Shown here piece by piece: positions 34,383 to 45,221 of a DNA stretch of 64,000 nt (within the stretch, counting starts at the first letter, position 1; each line of letters starts with the position of its first letter). The notes beneath the pieces are model-generated. The model made no database searches. It saw only the letters and a list, made by a program, of their open reading frames with translations, and was not told the origin of the DNA. A program made the position numbers and the translations under genes. Source of the DNA: Tetrastigma voinierianum (lineage: Eukaryota > Streptophyta > Magnoliopsida > Vitales > Vitaceae); NCBI GenBank assembly GCA_016808115.1, contig JAEQBH010002177.1, positions 372,001-436,000 of the forward strand, read 5' to 3'.

Positions 34383-35371
34383 AAGATCATTTATTAGTCT
34401 TGAAGTTTGACTCAAATGGTAAATAATTGAGATGGGTTACGGGAGAACTTAGATCGAATCTTGTAAGAATAGAAAGCACTATAATAATAAAAAATTAAAA
34501 ATTTAAAAAACAAAAAGAAAGGAAGAAAGAAAGAAAGAGAATACACTGAATCCCTACCCATTTGAAATTATTAATGATGGCTAAGCGTCCGCATTGTCGC
34601 ACATATTGGATAACATCATCTTTCCTTGCCAAATATATTTATTTATCTGCGACACTAATCATATTTTCAAATATATTAAATATTAAGGTTAATATATCTG
34701 ATACCTAAAGGAAGAAAAATGATAGGACAATAAATTTTTTACCTTTAATTTTTGTTAAAAAATCTTATAAATCAAATATAAATAAAGTGTATTCTGACTA
34801 TGTTTGGTTTTTATATAAAGTAAAAGTTAAAGAAAATAATTTTTATTTCTTATTTATACAATAAAAATCTCAAAAAAATTAAATATAAATAAATCACTAT
34901 AGCTTAGTATATTTTAAATTATTTAATTTTATTATGTTGATGAATTAAAATAGTTTAAAGAAAGCAATAAACAGTGGAAACTATGGCATGGACATTTATA
35001 TTCCTGATGAAGATGTATTCCGTAAAAGCGTAACACTAATCACCTTCGTTTTAAACCACACTATTGTTCATCATAATCAAACCTTACTCATCAGTATCAG
35101 ACCAAGTTTCAAGACTTATAAAACTCGAAACTGAAAAAGGAGATCATGTTTGAGACATAAAATCATTCTTAGTTTCCTCATTCATGTTGGGACTTTGATC
35201 ATGTTTGAGACATAAAATCATTCTTAGTTTCCTCATTCATGTTGGGACTTTGAACGTCGGATCCCCTGAGTGTCAAGTTGTAAGGGTTTTGATAGTCAGA
35301 TTCCTTGAGCAACAACAACGCAATGTGAACCCCAATTATATGACTATGATTATCAACATTTGATACAAACC
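34383..35371. other. AT-rich spacer between T2 and a solo LTR
   Basis: No retroelement motif and no gene-like ORF. The first half is A-rich with a GAAA tract near 34515-34540. It contains a perfect 55-bp tandem duplication at 35142-35251 and may be the older host sequence into which the LTR elements jumped. Confidence 0.5.
35142..35251. repeat. perfect 55-bp tandem duplication
   Basis: Two identical head-to-tail copies starting 'gatcatgtttgagacataaa' at 35142 and 35197. I saw no difference between them, while surrounding repeats are strongly diverged, so it is recent or was introduced in assembly. Confidence 0.95.
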
Positions 35372-35947
35372 TGTAGTGATAGACGATGATGGGCCGACCA
35401 CCTCTCCGATGATTAAGTAAGCTAAAAATATGGAGAGGGAGAAGAGAATAGGCGCAGTTGGAATTGCTTACCTTTTCCTCATGGGGGATCTTCCTGATTT
35501 ATTGACAATGGTTTGTCAAATCTCTCTCCTATCTCAAGAAGGAATCTCCTATTACCACAGATAAATCAGTTTCCTTATGTGACTAATTCTTCGCCTTGAG
35601 ATTATCTTCATATCAGGATTCTCTCTGCAGAATGAGAATCTGAGTTGGAAGAAGTGTGATAATATCGCTTTAAGTTCCAGCTTCTAGGTGCTTATTCGTA
35701 GCAAACTTCCCATATGGGGTAGAATTCCCATATAGGGTAGCATGTAAAAATTTGTGGACACGAAATCCCAGAGACGGACCGCCTCAAAAACAACATAGGA
35801 AGAGTTTGACCTTGGTGCTTGACGGCTTCTTTAGACTCTCCCATCTGGGAAGTGTCCGCCTGGTCTTGGTGAGGCGAGTGGAATCTGGTTGGGCCCATAA
35901 CCAAACGGGCCCGAGGCCCGAGGATCTTAAAGTTCATGGTACTCATA
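35372..35947 (-). repeat. solo LTR of the T1/T2 family
   Basis: It begins TGTAGTGATAGACG and ends GGTACTCATA (a changed CACA), 576 bp. It shares 'cacctctccgatgattaagt' and 'gggggatcttcc' with the LTRs at 19551 (reverse complement) and 33806. No internal sequence is attached on either side, and the 5-bp flanks do not match. Confidence 0.8.
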
Positions 35948-36015
35948 ATTCCCTAAATTTATGGGATATGAGATAAAGATGAGATGATTTTCTGAAATCC
36001 TAATATTGATAATGT

Positions 36016-36572
36016 TGTGACCTTGATTGTCGACCTCGGCATGGTGGCGCAATATCAATACAAAGCGTCTGAAAAACGTGAGCTTGAGGAAGAAGAAGAG
36101 GTTCGTATAGTTGGGATTAAATACCTCTCTGTTGGAGACTTTCGTTTATAGAAAATTGTTACGAATCTCTATCACCGAGGAAGAGGAATCTCATATTTTT
36201 AGGGGTAAATCTGTTTTTCCTTATCAACGACTAATTTTTCCCTTATCAAAGACTAAATCTTTGTATCAAAAGTTATTCCTCCGAAAGTATGGGATTTGAG
36301 CTAGGAGGTGAGAATAAATATCCTTTACGTATTTCACGCATCTTCTACCTGTTGCTCGATAACAAACCTGCCTGCCATATCTGAAAGAATAATGAAATTT
36401 GGGGCTAAAAACTTTAGACGGGCAGCCCGAATGCGGCATTTGGGGAGACTTACCAGGCTTTCCGCAGACAGGGCTTTAATTCTCCTTTCTAGTGCAATAC
36501 CCCGGTTTAATATGATGGGAATGTTTCTATTTGTATGGAGTAGTGGAGTGTAAAGACCATATGATCCTAAGT
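36016..36572 (-). repeat. 3' LTR of T3
   Basis: Aligned with 39715-40312. Its right end is degraded (GATCCTAAGTA where GGTCCTCACA is expected), next to a decayed polypurine tract (GGGAAAAGATAG on the minus strand). ORFs at 36111-36299 and 36308-36553 are shadows. Confidence 0.82.
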
Positions 36573-36766
36573 ACTATCTTTTCCCGGCTGGAATTTTGTG
36601 CTTTTACGGTAGAATACTGTATTCAACCTTGGTATGGAAAGCTGGAAAGATTGGAAAATTAATATGCACATCAATGAGTTGGAAGGTGAAAAATGTGTTT
36701 GCGCACATGTCTACGATATTATTATAACTGCATGATGAATTATGACATTTGCCTGTATCAGGTGGG

Positions 36767-36774
36767 CTATAAAT
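36767..36774 (+). promoter_or_regulatory. TATA box of the T3 antisense unit
   Basis: CTATAAAT sits about 195 bases inside the 3' LTR and points to the aORF stub at 36865. It is followed by a T/C-rich leader (36778-36840), as in T2. Confidence 0.6.
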
Positions 36775-36864
36775 GTTGCCTCTTTCTTGCTCATTACGTA
36801 GTCTTTCACCTGTTACGATTTCTCTTCTCCTCTACTTCTGGGAACTGGCAAAGGTAAAGAAGCC

Positions 36865-36954
36865 ATGAGGGAAGACTACCAGAAGGCTCTGGAGCTGTTT
36901 TTCGCCTATGGCTATGGATGTTGTGTGTTCAAATACAACATCTCTGGAGGCTAA
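36865..36954 (+). pseudogene. stub of the antisense ORF, last about 29 codons
   Basis: The frame opens with MREDYQKALELFFAYGYGCC and closes after VFKYNISGG at a TAA. It corresponds to the C-terminal motif of the T1 aORF (GHGCCAFKHNIYGD), and the reading PEVPNG continues past the stop, so the stop is a mutation. About 90 bases upstream is the TATA box. The N-terminal domain, lysine tract and coiled coil are all missing. Whether this unit is transcribed is unknown. Confidence 0.6.
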
Positions 36955-37394
36955 CCAGAGGTTCCAAATGGTATACTTGGAGCTTTGTTCCTCCAAGTTT
37001 TTTGTGAGCCTAAATTTTGTTCAGGCATCTGCGGGATTACGACGGTCGAGGTGCAGTGGCGTGGAGGCAGTATCTGGCTGGTTAAATGGGACATCTTAAG
37101 TTCCTCTTTTCTTCCATCTTTTTTTTTCTTTTTTTGTAATGAGCCCAATATGGCCGCTTGGATATATATCATCATGTAATTAATGACGCCATTGGCATAT
37201 TTATGAGATATAACTTTTGGATTCTTTGTACAAACGACTCCTTTTTAATTTGCAATTTTTTTTCCCACAAATTCCGGCTAGGATGTTCAGCTAAAGACAC
37301 CAAGGTTACAGGCTCGGGCCTTAGCGGATGACTAAGGCCTCCCCCGGTTGTGCTTAGGCATGTACTAACGTGCATGTAATCTGTGTAAGTGCTA

Positions 37395-37560
37395 GTAGGC
37401 TTGGAGCCACATGCGGGCTTTGAAGTGTCATCGGAGAAGCAGAGCCACAAGTCTAGTCTTTTGAAAGTGCCAGTGGAGCTTAGGAGCCCTGAGTACGGTC
37501 TTTTAAGTCATGACATAAACAGAGCCACAAGTTTGGTCTTTTGGATGGGCAGATGTAATT
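37395..37560 (-). repeat. about three copies of the 40-bp T-family tandem unit
   Basis: Units recognisable by 'agagccacaagt' followed by 'ggtcttttg' occur three times, reverse complement to the array at 9745-10315. The position between the integrase end and the aORF stub is the same as in T1. Confidence 0.85.
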
Positions 37561-37589
37561 GAGGAAAATCAAGCTACAAGAAAAGAAAA

Positions 37590-37990
37590 GCACATTAACA
37601 CCTCTTAAGGTGCAGAGCATTCCACATTCGGGGCACCAACATCCCATGTATTTCATTTAATAACGTATGTTGTGGTTAGAACTACGATTTGGTTGGAGCT
37701 TGTTGCTGAATCTCTTATGTTTTCAGAACACTCTTAGACCTCTTGGGTCACAGTATGCATATCTTGCAGCTTGTGCTTATAAGTTTGTTATTCTTTCTTT
37801 GGTGTGAGCCTGCTATGCACGATTCACCAGCTGGCTTCACGGAGCTCCTCTATCATATCTAGGTCTCTGGCAAGGACTTGGGTGTGGCTTTCTTCCAGGG
37901 ATTTATTTGACGTAGGCATTCCAATTTACGTAGGGATTATGGCCTCTATGAAACGAGGTGAGAGTGAATCGACATGCCAGATTGTTCCGG
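37590..37990 (-). pseudogene. pol: C-terminal end of T3 integrase
   Basis: Minus-strand reading contains EAIIPT, IGMPTSN, SLEESHTQVLARDLDMIEEL and ends VPRMWNALHLKR at 37637-37598. These are the last about 130 residues of the Tat integrase, as in T1 at 9310-9690. Nothing of the catalytic core remains; the next upstream sequence is gag. Confidence 0.8.
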
Positions 37991-38109
37991 TGGTTGTTCT
38001 GCTGACGAAGGAACTCGGGTAGCTCTTCACCGCCTATACTTCATTACACAACATAATACTACAAGAGTTTTGTTGAAGCGCTTCGGCAATATTCAACTGA
38101 ATCTTTGAC

Positions 38110-39600
38110 TACCTAATTCACCAGTGGTCAGTTTCGCTGATCTGCCTCCTGAGGTGTTCTTCTTTGACGCTTTTCCACACTAACCGGGCTTTGACCATAA
38201 TGGTCTCATGTCCATGATCTCTATGATAATTGCACCACAAGGATTTAATGCGCGGATTGATGTTGGCCACAAACTAACGGTTGAGGTATGACAACAACGC
38301 TCACTTAAGAGGCGTTGGAGGTGGTCCCGAGCTCTCTCTTCTTTTGTAGTGGCGATCATGGGGCTGGCTGCTTTGGTCTCTACTATGCCCTTCTTTGGAC
38401 ACTCAGAAACTGCCTCCCAAATGGCTTATGTCTCTCGGTCGGCTGACTTAAAATCATGACAGTTCAGGTTGCTGCACGGATGTTGGTATCTAGCATTGAG
38501 TACTTATCGGCCCGCCTGTATAATTCTTCCATTGTCTCTAGCGGGTCTAAAAATAGCGACTAGAAGAACATCGCAGATGGCCCAAAGCTTCTCCTAAAGT
38601 TTTGAAGGACACATCATCAGTAGATTCTACCACCTTTGAACGGCTTTCGAATTTCCTTGTGAAGTCTGAATAGGGCTACAGCTTCCTATGAGAATAGCTG
38701 TAAGGCGATATTCCTCTTTTGTCATGAAAAAAGATGCTGATACGAGAATAGGCTATAGTTCATTAGACAGATTGTTAAAGTAACACGGAGCTTGGCAGAA
38801 ACTAAACCATGAGCTGACAAGCGGTGGGAATACTTTGCATAATAGTAGGTCATTACCGCAGCATTCAAACGTCATGCGCTAATCTAATGGAACGCCTCAA
38901 TTGTAAGGGTCGGTAGGCCATTGAACGTGGTGAAAGGTGAAATGACAAACCCGCGGGGTGGCTCCACCTCAGTCAGAGTGTGTTGCCGAAGAGGTGAAAA
39001 AGAGCATGTCATCGGTCTCGAATTAGAGATTAAGCAATGATATGTAAAACATTCAAACAACACTAAAGGCGCGATCATCAGGCATTGGTGGCTGTAGCGA
39101 GAAACGAAACGAGTTCCCGGAAGCGGCACGGCCCGGTGCCCTCTTATCACCACCTCTCTTCTGCCCTACGAGATGCACCATGGCATCAAGAGAGGCAAGG
39201 TGAGGAGAAAGCCTCTTCGATCTGGTCTTGTGGCGCTCCCAGTATTCTTTGCCGTTGAAGGTTGGGGATGAGAGGCTGCGGGACTGACTCATCATCCGTT
39301 GAATTATGGCATTACAGTGAACAACGGGCCCTTCCATACTATCATAGGAATCGGTACATTGCATCGCGAGCTTTGCTTTGCTCTCACATGTCTTTTCCCG
39401 AGATTGCGAGCTTTTTAGATCTAGGCATAGTGGGTGATTCTCATTGCCTTAAGCATGACAGACACTTACAACTCCTTCATTTGTCTTACTTATTCTTCTT
39501 GCTTTCTCTCCATGTCCTAACTCCAATTGAGGAATTGATATTCTGGCGATTAGTTCATCAGAATGCTAGTCATTACAGGCTACCTACAGGCGAAGTAAAC
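38110..39600 (-). pseudogene. gag: T3 gag
   Basis: Minus-strand reading gives at 38900-38100 degraded gag core fragments and then SLWCNYHRDHGHET and EEHLRRQI, the zinc-knuckle segment matching T1 5693-5830. Cysteine and histidine ligands are partly kept. Two open stretches at 39364-39053 and 39153-38884 cover the N-terminal part, Arg/Ser/Pro rich, without a motif I know. The deletion point to the integrase end lies between about 37990 and 38110. Confidence 0.7.
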
Positions 39601-39714
39601 GGCTGAATGGGGATCGTAGAGCTCCGGATGATGAAGAGGTACCACTTGGCGGTGTTGAAGCGAGCTCTTGCGGCTTGTGGCTGACTTGTTAGGTTTATGA
39701 TGGAGCCAGTGGGC

Positions 39715-40312
39715 TGTGACCGTGATAGTCGACCTCAGGGGGCATCAGCGGCCTTAATCTCAGCTTTGCAAAAGGCGAATCGACGGTATTTGAGAGAGAG
39801 GAAAAACAGGACTGCACATGTGGGATTGAATACCTCTCCCTCGTGGGGAATCTTCCATATTTATAGAAAATTGTTATCGAATCTCCCTCCTATCTCAGGA
39901 AGGAATCTCCTATTTTTAGGGATAAATATGTGTTTTCTTATCTAGGACTGATTTTCCCTCATGTGTGACTAGATTTTCCCTTCTGAATTATTCCTTCGAA
40001 GTATGGGATTTGGAACTAGGAAATTTGCGGACAAACTATCCTTCATTGTTCTCGCCTTTACTGTTATCAATAACGGACACACCATACTAAGGATGGCCGG
40101 CCCGGGGGACTAAAAAAACTAGTGAATGGCCTCACCCCAGATACGCATTTGGGGAGACACATCGGCTTTCATTATCGGGCTTTTGGATTCTCCCGTATAG
40201 TAATGCCCTGGACACTAATATAGCGGTGAAGCATCAGCTATGTGATGAGTGAGCTGGACCCAAGCGAGGCCTGGGCCCATGGTGGCTAGGTGTAAAGACC
40301 ATGGTCCTCACA
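39715..40312 (-). repeat. 5' LTR of T3
   Basis: From TGTGACCGTGATAG to GGTCCTCACA, 598 bp. The adjoining primer-site region (39690-39714) is decayed: only 'gagccagtgggc' recalls the T2 site. Confidence 0.85.
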
Positions 40313-40595
40313 AATAACTCATTTGAAACAGACGTTAAATATGAAACCACACAATTTTAGTCATTCAAAAATACGATATGACACAATAAAAATTATTCTA
40401 GGGTGGAATAGACTGCTGTGTAAAAAATAATGGATTTGAAATCACGACTTTTAAAGTGGTCTTCTGCGACAAATGATGTTTCTAAAACAAACTTCTCTGT
40501 ATAACAACTTAACTAGGATTGGTTATTTTCATCTTCAACTCTCAGAAACATCTAAAATTAATATTTTAACAAAGCCATCTACATTTAAAACCGCA
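40313..40595. other. spacer between T3 and the copia LTR
   Basis: AT-rich, with no motif or ORF recognised. Confidence 0.5.
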
Positions 40596-42804
40596 TGTTG
40601 ATGGTGAAAGGGAAAAATGCTAGCACCATATTCAATCAAGCTACTTGATTTCCTTCCATATTCACTATTTAAAAATATTTCTCTTCCATAGAGAAATCGT
40701 AACACCCCGAATTAGACCATAGTAATTTTATTGCAATTTTATAGTAAAAGAAAAGTAAAATTAATTTATTTCAGCCCAAAGTAGTAGGGACGATGATCTT
40801 TAATTAAGGACCCAAGTGACATAAGATGAAAATATTATATGATAAAGTGGAAGTATGATAAGTTAGATTTGCAAATAGATTGAAAGGAAAGGACCAAATG
40901 GAAAAAAAATTGAAAGTTAGGCTAAAATGGGTTAAGACCAAACAAGGTCTTAGAATATCTCTTTTTTTATTTATTTATTTGGAAGGTTAAGGATTTACAG
41001 AGGAGAAAGAGAGAAGAGAATAAGAGAATAAGAAGAAGGAAGAAGGAAGAAGGAAGAAGAGAAGAAGAAAGAAAGAAAATCCAGTTTGAAGTGAAATCTG
41101 GAATTGATTTGGAACTCATGTTTGGAACTTTGGTTTGGAACATCTCTTTTGTATGGATTTGTTGGTTAGGAAACCCTCCTAGCTCTTTCTTTGCCTATGT
41201 TTGGGGTTTGAAGACCCTATTCTACATGGACTATGAGCATTTTTAGTTCAGATTTGTGGTTGGTTTTAGATAGATTTAGTTTTGGTTGGAAGATTTAAAT
41301 TGAAAATGACAGAAGCGGCCATTTCTACAAATCAGATGAAATCTGATCTTGAAAGTTGGGTGATCTGATGTTGATCCTTTAGAAGAAGATTTGATCAGGT
41401 GCGAGAATTAGTCTGATTACTTTCAGTGTTTTCAATCTGGAGGGTGATAGTCGCGCGTTCTTGGCTAAGTACCCAGTTACTCAAAGTGACTCAAGACTCA
41501 GGATAATGTTAAGTCTGATGTTTGAGTATATAGAGACACCAAATAGTTGGATCAGTTCAATGGAGTGTGAGTTAGTCTTGGAATGCTACTGACTTTGTTC
41601 TGTCGTGTTCCTCCATTAATTTCAGATGAAGAAGTTCGGTACACGATTTATAAAATCATATGAAAAATCGTATGCAAAACCACACCTCGGCAATCCGGTC
41701 GTTGGGCAAACATTGTTTCTTGCCCTCATTTTCTAATGGGATTAAGAATGATATAACGAGTTTTGAAACACATAATGCGGTAATATGCGCTTAAGATCGA
41801 GATAATTGAATGAATGAGCGTCTACGATCGATTAACCGACACTCTTCAGTGCTACAACACTTTGTGGAGCGAGCATTACGTTAGTGTATGCCGTATCGTG
41901 AACTACTATTACTTATTCGTCCCTTTCATTCATTATTCTGCGTTGCATGCGGGCGCTGCTTATATGTTGTCCGTCGAATAATATGACATAACCTGGCTGT
42001 TATATGATAAAATAAAATGAACAAGAAGAAAGCATAAAAATAGTTATCATTGCAGTAATGTACCTACGGGTACTTTCTGTACAAGATCTATGTTCTGAAC
42101 TCCTACAGGAGATATGAAATTTTGTTATAAGAATTATGTTATATCTATTCTGTAAATGTGGACCACTCCAAGTGGTCATATTTGTTATCTGTTTGTCACT
42201 AAGATATTAACACGGGTGTTTCATCCATGTAGATACTGAAGAGGACATCTAAGGCATTCATCTATGACCAAACTGACAATGAGACCCACACTGAATGTAG
42301 GTTTTTATTTTGTTTCAAATGCTGATATGGATTTTGTATGATGAATTGTATAAGTACAAATAAATGGGACTCGAGACATGTATATTGACATTTTAAACAC
42401 CACTACGGGTGATAGTTTAAGTTATATTTGTTGCATGGATTTGTATGTGAAGACAGACTGGGTGAAGAATGTGAGTCAAGATGTGATTGCCGTAGCCACC
42501 TATCTTATTCTAGAGGCGAGACTAGACAATATAAATCATTGTAATCATAATAATCTTACAGTTACCATACCTAAACATATCATTTAGTCTTCCTTATTTG
42601 TCACTATGAATCACAACTGTCTTGGAAGATCCTCATAAAGTTGGATTAGACTTAATATGGTAAGAATACAGGCGTCGACTTGGTCTGACATGTGAACCAA
42701 CATGTTATAATTAGATATTGTTAAAAACATCTGAAGGTTGCACCTATAGAACCATGAACCATGATTTAATTTTTTTCAGACTATGACAAAAAAATTATCC
42801 GACA
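40596..42804 (-). repeat. copia LTR-a, split by an inserted LTR
   Basis: Pieces 40596-40698 and 42533-42804 match LTR-c: 'caatcaagct[ac][cg]ttgatttcc', 'ccatagagaa', 'tcttccttattt', 'aacatgttataatt' and 'accatgatttaattt'. Together they are about 375 bp, equal to the intact copies. The right end is ...CCGACA (42804). Confidence 0.8.
40699..42532 (+). repeat. solo LTR, Tekay-like, inside copia LTR-a
   Basis: It begins (C)GTAACACCCCGAATTAG, near the TGTAACRYCC start of this group, followed by a purine-rich leader (40980-41080) and 'ggaaaccctcctagctc' like the LTR at 12380. AAATC flanks it on both sides (40694-40698 and 42533-42537), a likely 5-bp target duplication. The terminal T and the last bases are changed, so exact ends may shift by 1-4 bases. 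Length is about 1.83 kb. Confidence 0.75.
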
Positions 42805-42820
42805 ATCCCTTTGGCATTCT
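42805..42820 (-). promoter_or_regulatory. polypurine tract next to copia LTR-a
   Basis: The minus strand reads AATGCCAAAGGGAT and runs into the LTR start TGTCGG. It is the characteristic SIRE-type tract with one G missing. Confidence 0.8.
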
Positions 42821-45023
42821 TTGGAAAAAATAAATCATGACTCTTTCTAACAATAGTCGAGAAGTGCATTTATATGAAACCATGGAGTAATAAACATTCA
42901 ACATAAAATGAATTACATTGGGCATAATCACCATATATGACAACTATAACTTCAAAAAAAACTTATTCTCTCTTTTGCGGAGAAGGCGAAAGATATATAA
43001 GGGTAGGAGAAACAGACATGAATCTGGATGGTCTGAAACATAATTGGAATTCTCTACGAAGTTCTGGCCCACGTCAAATCACCCGAATAAACAGCGTGGA
43101 GCACCACCAGGAACATCTTCATAAGTATATTCATCAGCTTCTTCAATACCACTTCATGCAACATCTATGATAACTAGACATGACATCCTCGGGATATTTT
43201 CCTCTAGAAACTCGGCGTTCACTCGAGCATTGACATAAACAATTAGCTGTTCAAAAACGGATAACCTGAGCTCTGATATAACTGCTTTAGCACAAGTTGT
43301 TCGAACATCTGCGATGTTTATCTGTCACTGTTTATTCATATGCTTTACTTAGGTTTTGAGTTTGCTGAGATAAATAATGTCTGACGATCTATTTTCTCGA
43401 ATTTGTGATGGGCGACTAATGGCGGAAGCAGCGAAGTGAAGGCGTAAAAACTGAAGTCATCTATGATTGAAGAACATGTGATCATTTCGCCTACGTGAAG
43501 TCCTTCTATGGCTCCCTCATTGGCATGGGCAGATTCTAGAGTCCGAGGGCTTTCCATAGACACCAAGATCACGTGATTCGGAGTCTGAATCACGCTATAA
43601 CGTGAAGCCACTCCGCCGCGTAGAGTGTTCTCATCTCTAACGCAGGCACACTCCACTTATTGTAGCATGATATTCTAAACACTGGCGCCGTTTCAGCGAC
43701 TTTCTTCTCCTCATTAGATCCCCTATTCTCAGTACACCAGTCGAATCCGCCATCTTCTGAAGTGGATGTCGGGGCCTATGTTTTTAATCGAAAACCCGAT
43801 TCTTCTATCTCTCTCCTTGATGGATAAAACGTTTGAGGCATTTTAAAAATGGGGAGTTTGATAGGAGTTTGGGAGGTGCTCGTGGAGGCAAAAAGGAGAA
43901 GATCTTTTGGGTGCAAACCTTGAATGCAAATCTCTCTTAAGGAGATGGGTTATTGGCCTTCAGAGAAAAAATTTGAAAATAAATAAGTTTCATCTCACTC
44001 TTCTCTTATTTGCTTGTTTTTTCTCATTTTCTTTGATTTTATGTTTCTTCACTGTGAGCTAATCTCATTTCTAGTTTCTGATATAGTGTAAACAATGAAC
44101 ATGAGTGGTGGCTTTGATTTGTAATCTTTGATATTTGATTTTCTTCTCTAATGAATAATTCTATTCAATTCCTAATGCTTTTTAATGATTCATTACCATT
44201 AGCATGATTATGACCTAATTTGAGGTTGAAGCAATAATTAGGTTAGACCATAGATGAATGTCATGTTTTCCTGTGAGTCAGGATATTATGATTTACATAT
44301 TATGGCTTATTGGAGTTTCTCATGCTTGTATCATGGTTCATGATGGTTTAGAATGCAGAGAATTTACATTGAACATTTTCAATAGTAGGTGTTGCTTGAA
44401 GAATAGCATGTGCTTAGATGAGAATCGCTACTAAGATATGAACAGACTTTATCATTGGGGAGCAGTGAGCCTCGCCCATAGGAATTTTTAGATGAAATCA
44501 AAACCTTAGGCTTTCTTGTATTACATTTATCTGCTTTGTGTGTTAGAGAATTTAGTTTAGGATTTGGATGAGACTAGTTTTGTTTTCACTATGTAACCTA
44601 TCATCATCCAAATAAAGATGGATTCAGTTAGATTACTTAGTAACCCTTTTCTCCATGGGTGATATTCTTACTTTGTCGCTCATATTATGGACGGCGTGTA
44701 TGCGCACACATATAACATATCTGCATTTTATATAGCACATTTCAAGCCTATCAATTTTCTTAAGCAACTTCTGGACAATCTTATGGAACAACTTTTGGAC
44801 CATCTTCTTGACCATCTTTATTTATGGGAACTTCCCTTTTGACATCGTATTCATTCTCCCCCTGGGTATTACCAACTTACTTTCCTTTGATCAGCTTCTA
44901 AATAGCTCGAATTTCATTAGATTTTTTCTCAGACATCTTGTCTAACATTGGTTCTTTACTGTTTTAATTTTCTCTTTCTTCACGACAGTGCTGTATATTA
45001 ACCATCTTCATAAGGTTTTGCTT
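42821..45023 (-). other. copia internal region, not identified
   Basis: No pol motif seen. A 103-codon minus-strand frame (43656-43345) includes RSYSVIQTPNHVI-like sequence that I do not recognise. At 43683-43692 there is TGGCGCCGTT, the start of a tRNA-Asp-type primer site, but the match fails afterwards. At 43571-43593 CGTGATTC and GAATCACG form an 8-bp inverted repeat. The AT-rich part at 43950-44600 may be another inserted repeat. Confidence 0.4.
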
Positions 45024-45221
45024 CTAAAGAACTGTAGGTTTGAGCATTGGCTTCCTCTTAAGTTGTGCACCAAACTTATCTTCCCCTTTGATCATCCCAA
45101 TAGTGTGAAAATGGATGTTCTTGTTGCTCTTCTTTCTTAGATCTTCCAAGTAGGTAAAACAATGGGGTATGATATGTCCCAAATGATTACAATAGTGGCA
45201 TTTAAGGACCATTCTTTTCAA
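45024..45221 (-). pseudogene. gag: copia gag zinc-knuckle segment
   Basis: The frame MKRMVLKCHYCNHLGHIIPH has C-x2-C-x4-H-x4-C at residues 8-21 (45200-45159), the CCHC knuckle of plant Ty1/copia gag. It is followed by a Lys/Arg-rich tail ending in a stop. Related residues (EDKFGA) recur at about 46445, so part of the gene may be duplicated or shared by two element copies. The upstream frame is interrupted. The knuckle itself has all four ligands. Confidence 0.75.

Larger units (their letters stand above)
36016..40312 (-). mobile_element. Tat-type element T3, internally deleted
   Basis: LTRs at 36016-36572 and 39715-40312 both begin TGTGACC and share 'tttatagaaaattgtta' and 'aatctcctatttttaggg'. 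On the minus strand the internal part has gag with its zinc-knuckle region (39600-38110), joined directly to the C-terminal end of integrase (37990-37590), then about three 40-bp repeats, and on the opposite strand a promoter and a stub of the aORF. Protease, RT, RNase H and most of integrase are gone. Total length is about 4.3 kb. Confidence 0.83.

Noticed and set aside
43683..43699. TGGCGCCGTTTCAGCGA as a tRNA-Asp primer site of another Athila element
   Set aside because: Only the first ten bases match, and no LTR end TG/CA is found just upstream. Kept only as a remark in the copia internal region.
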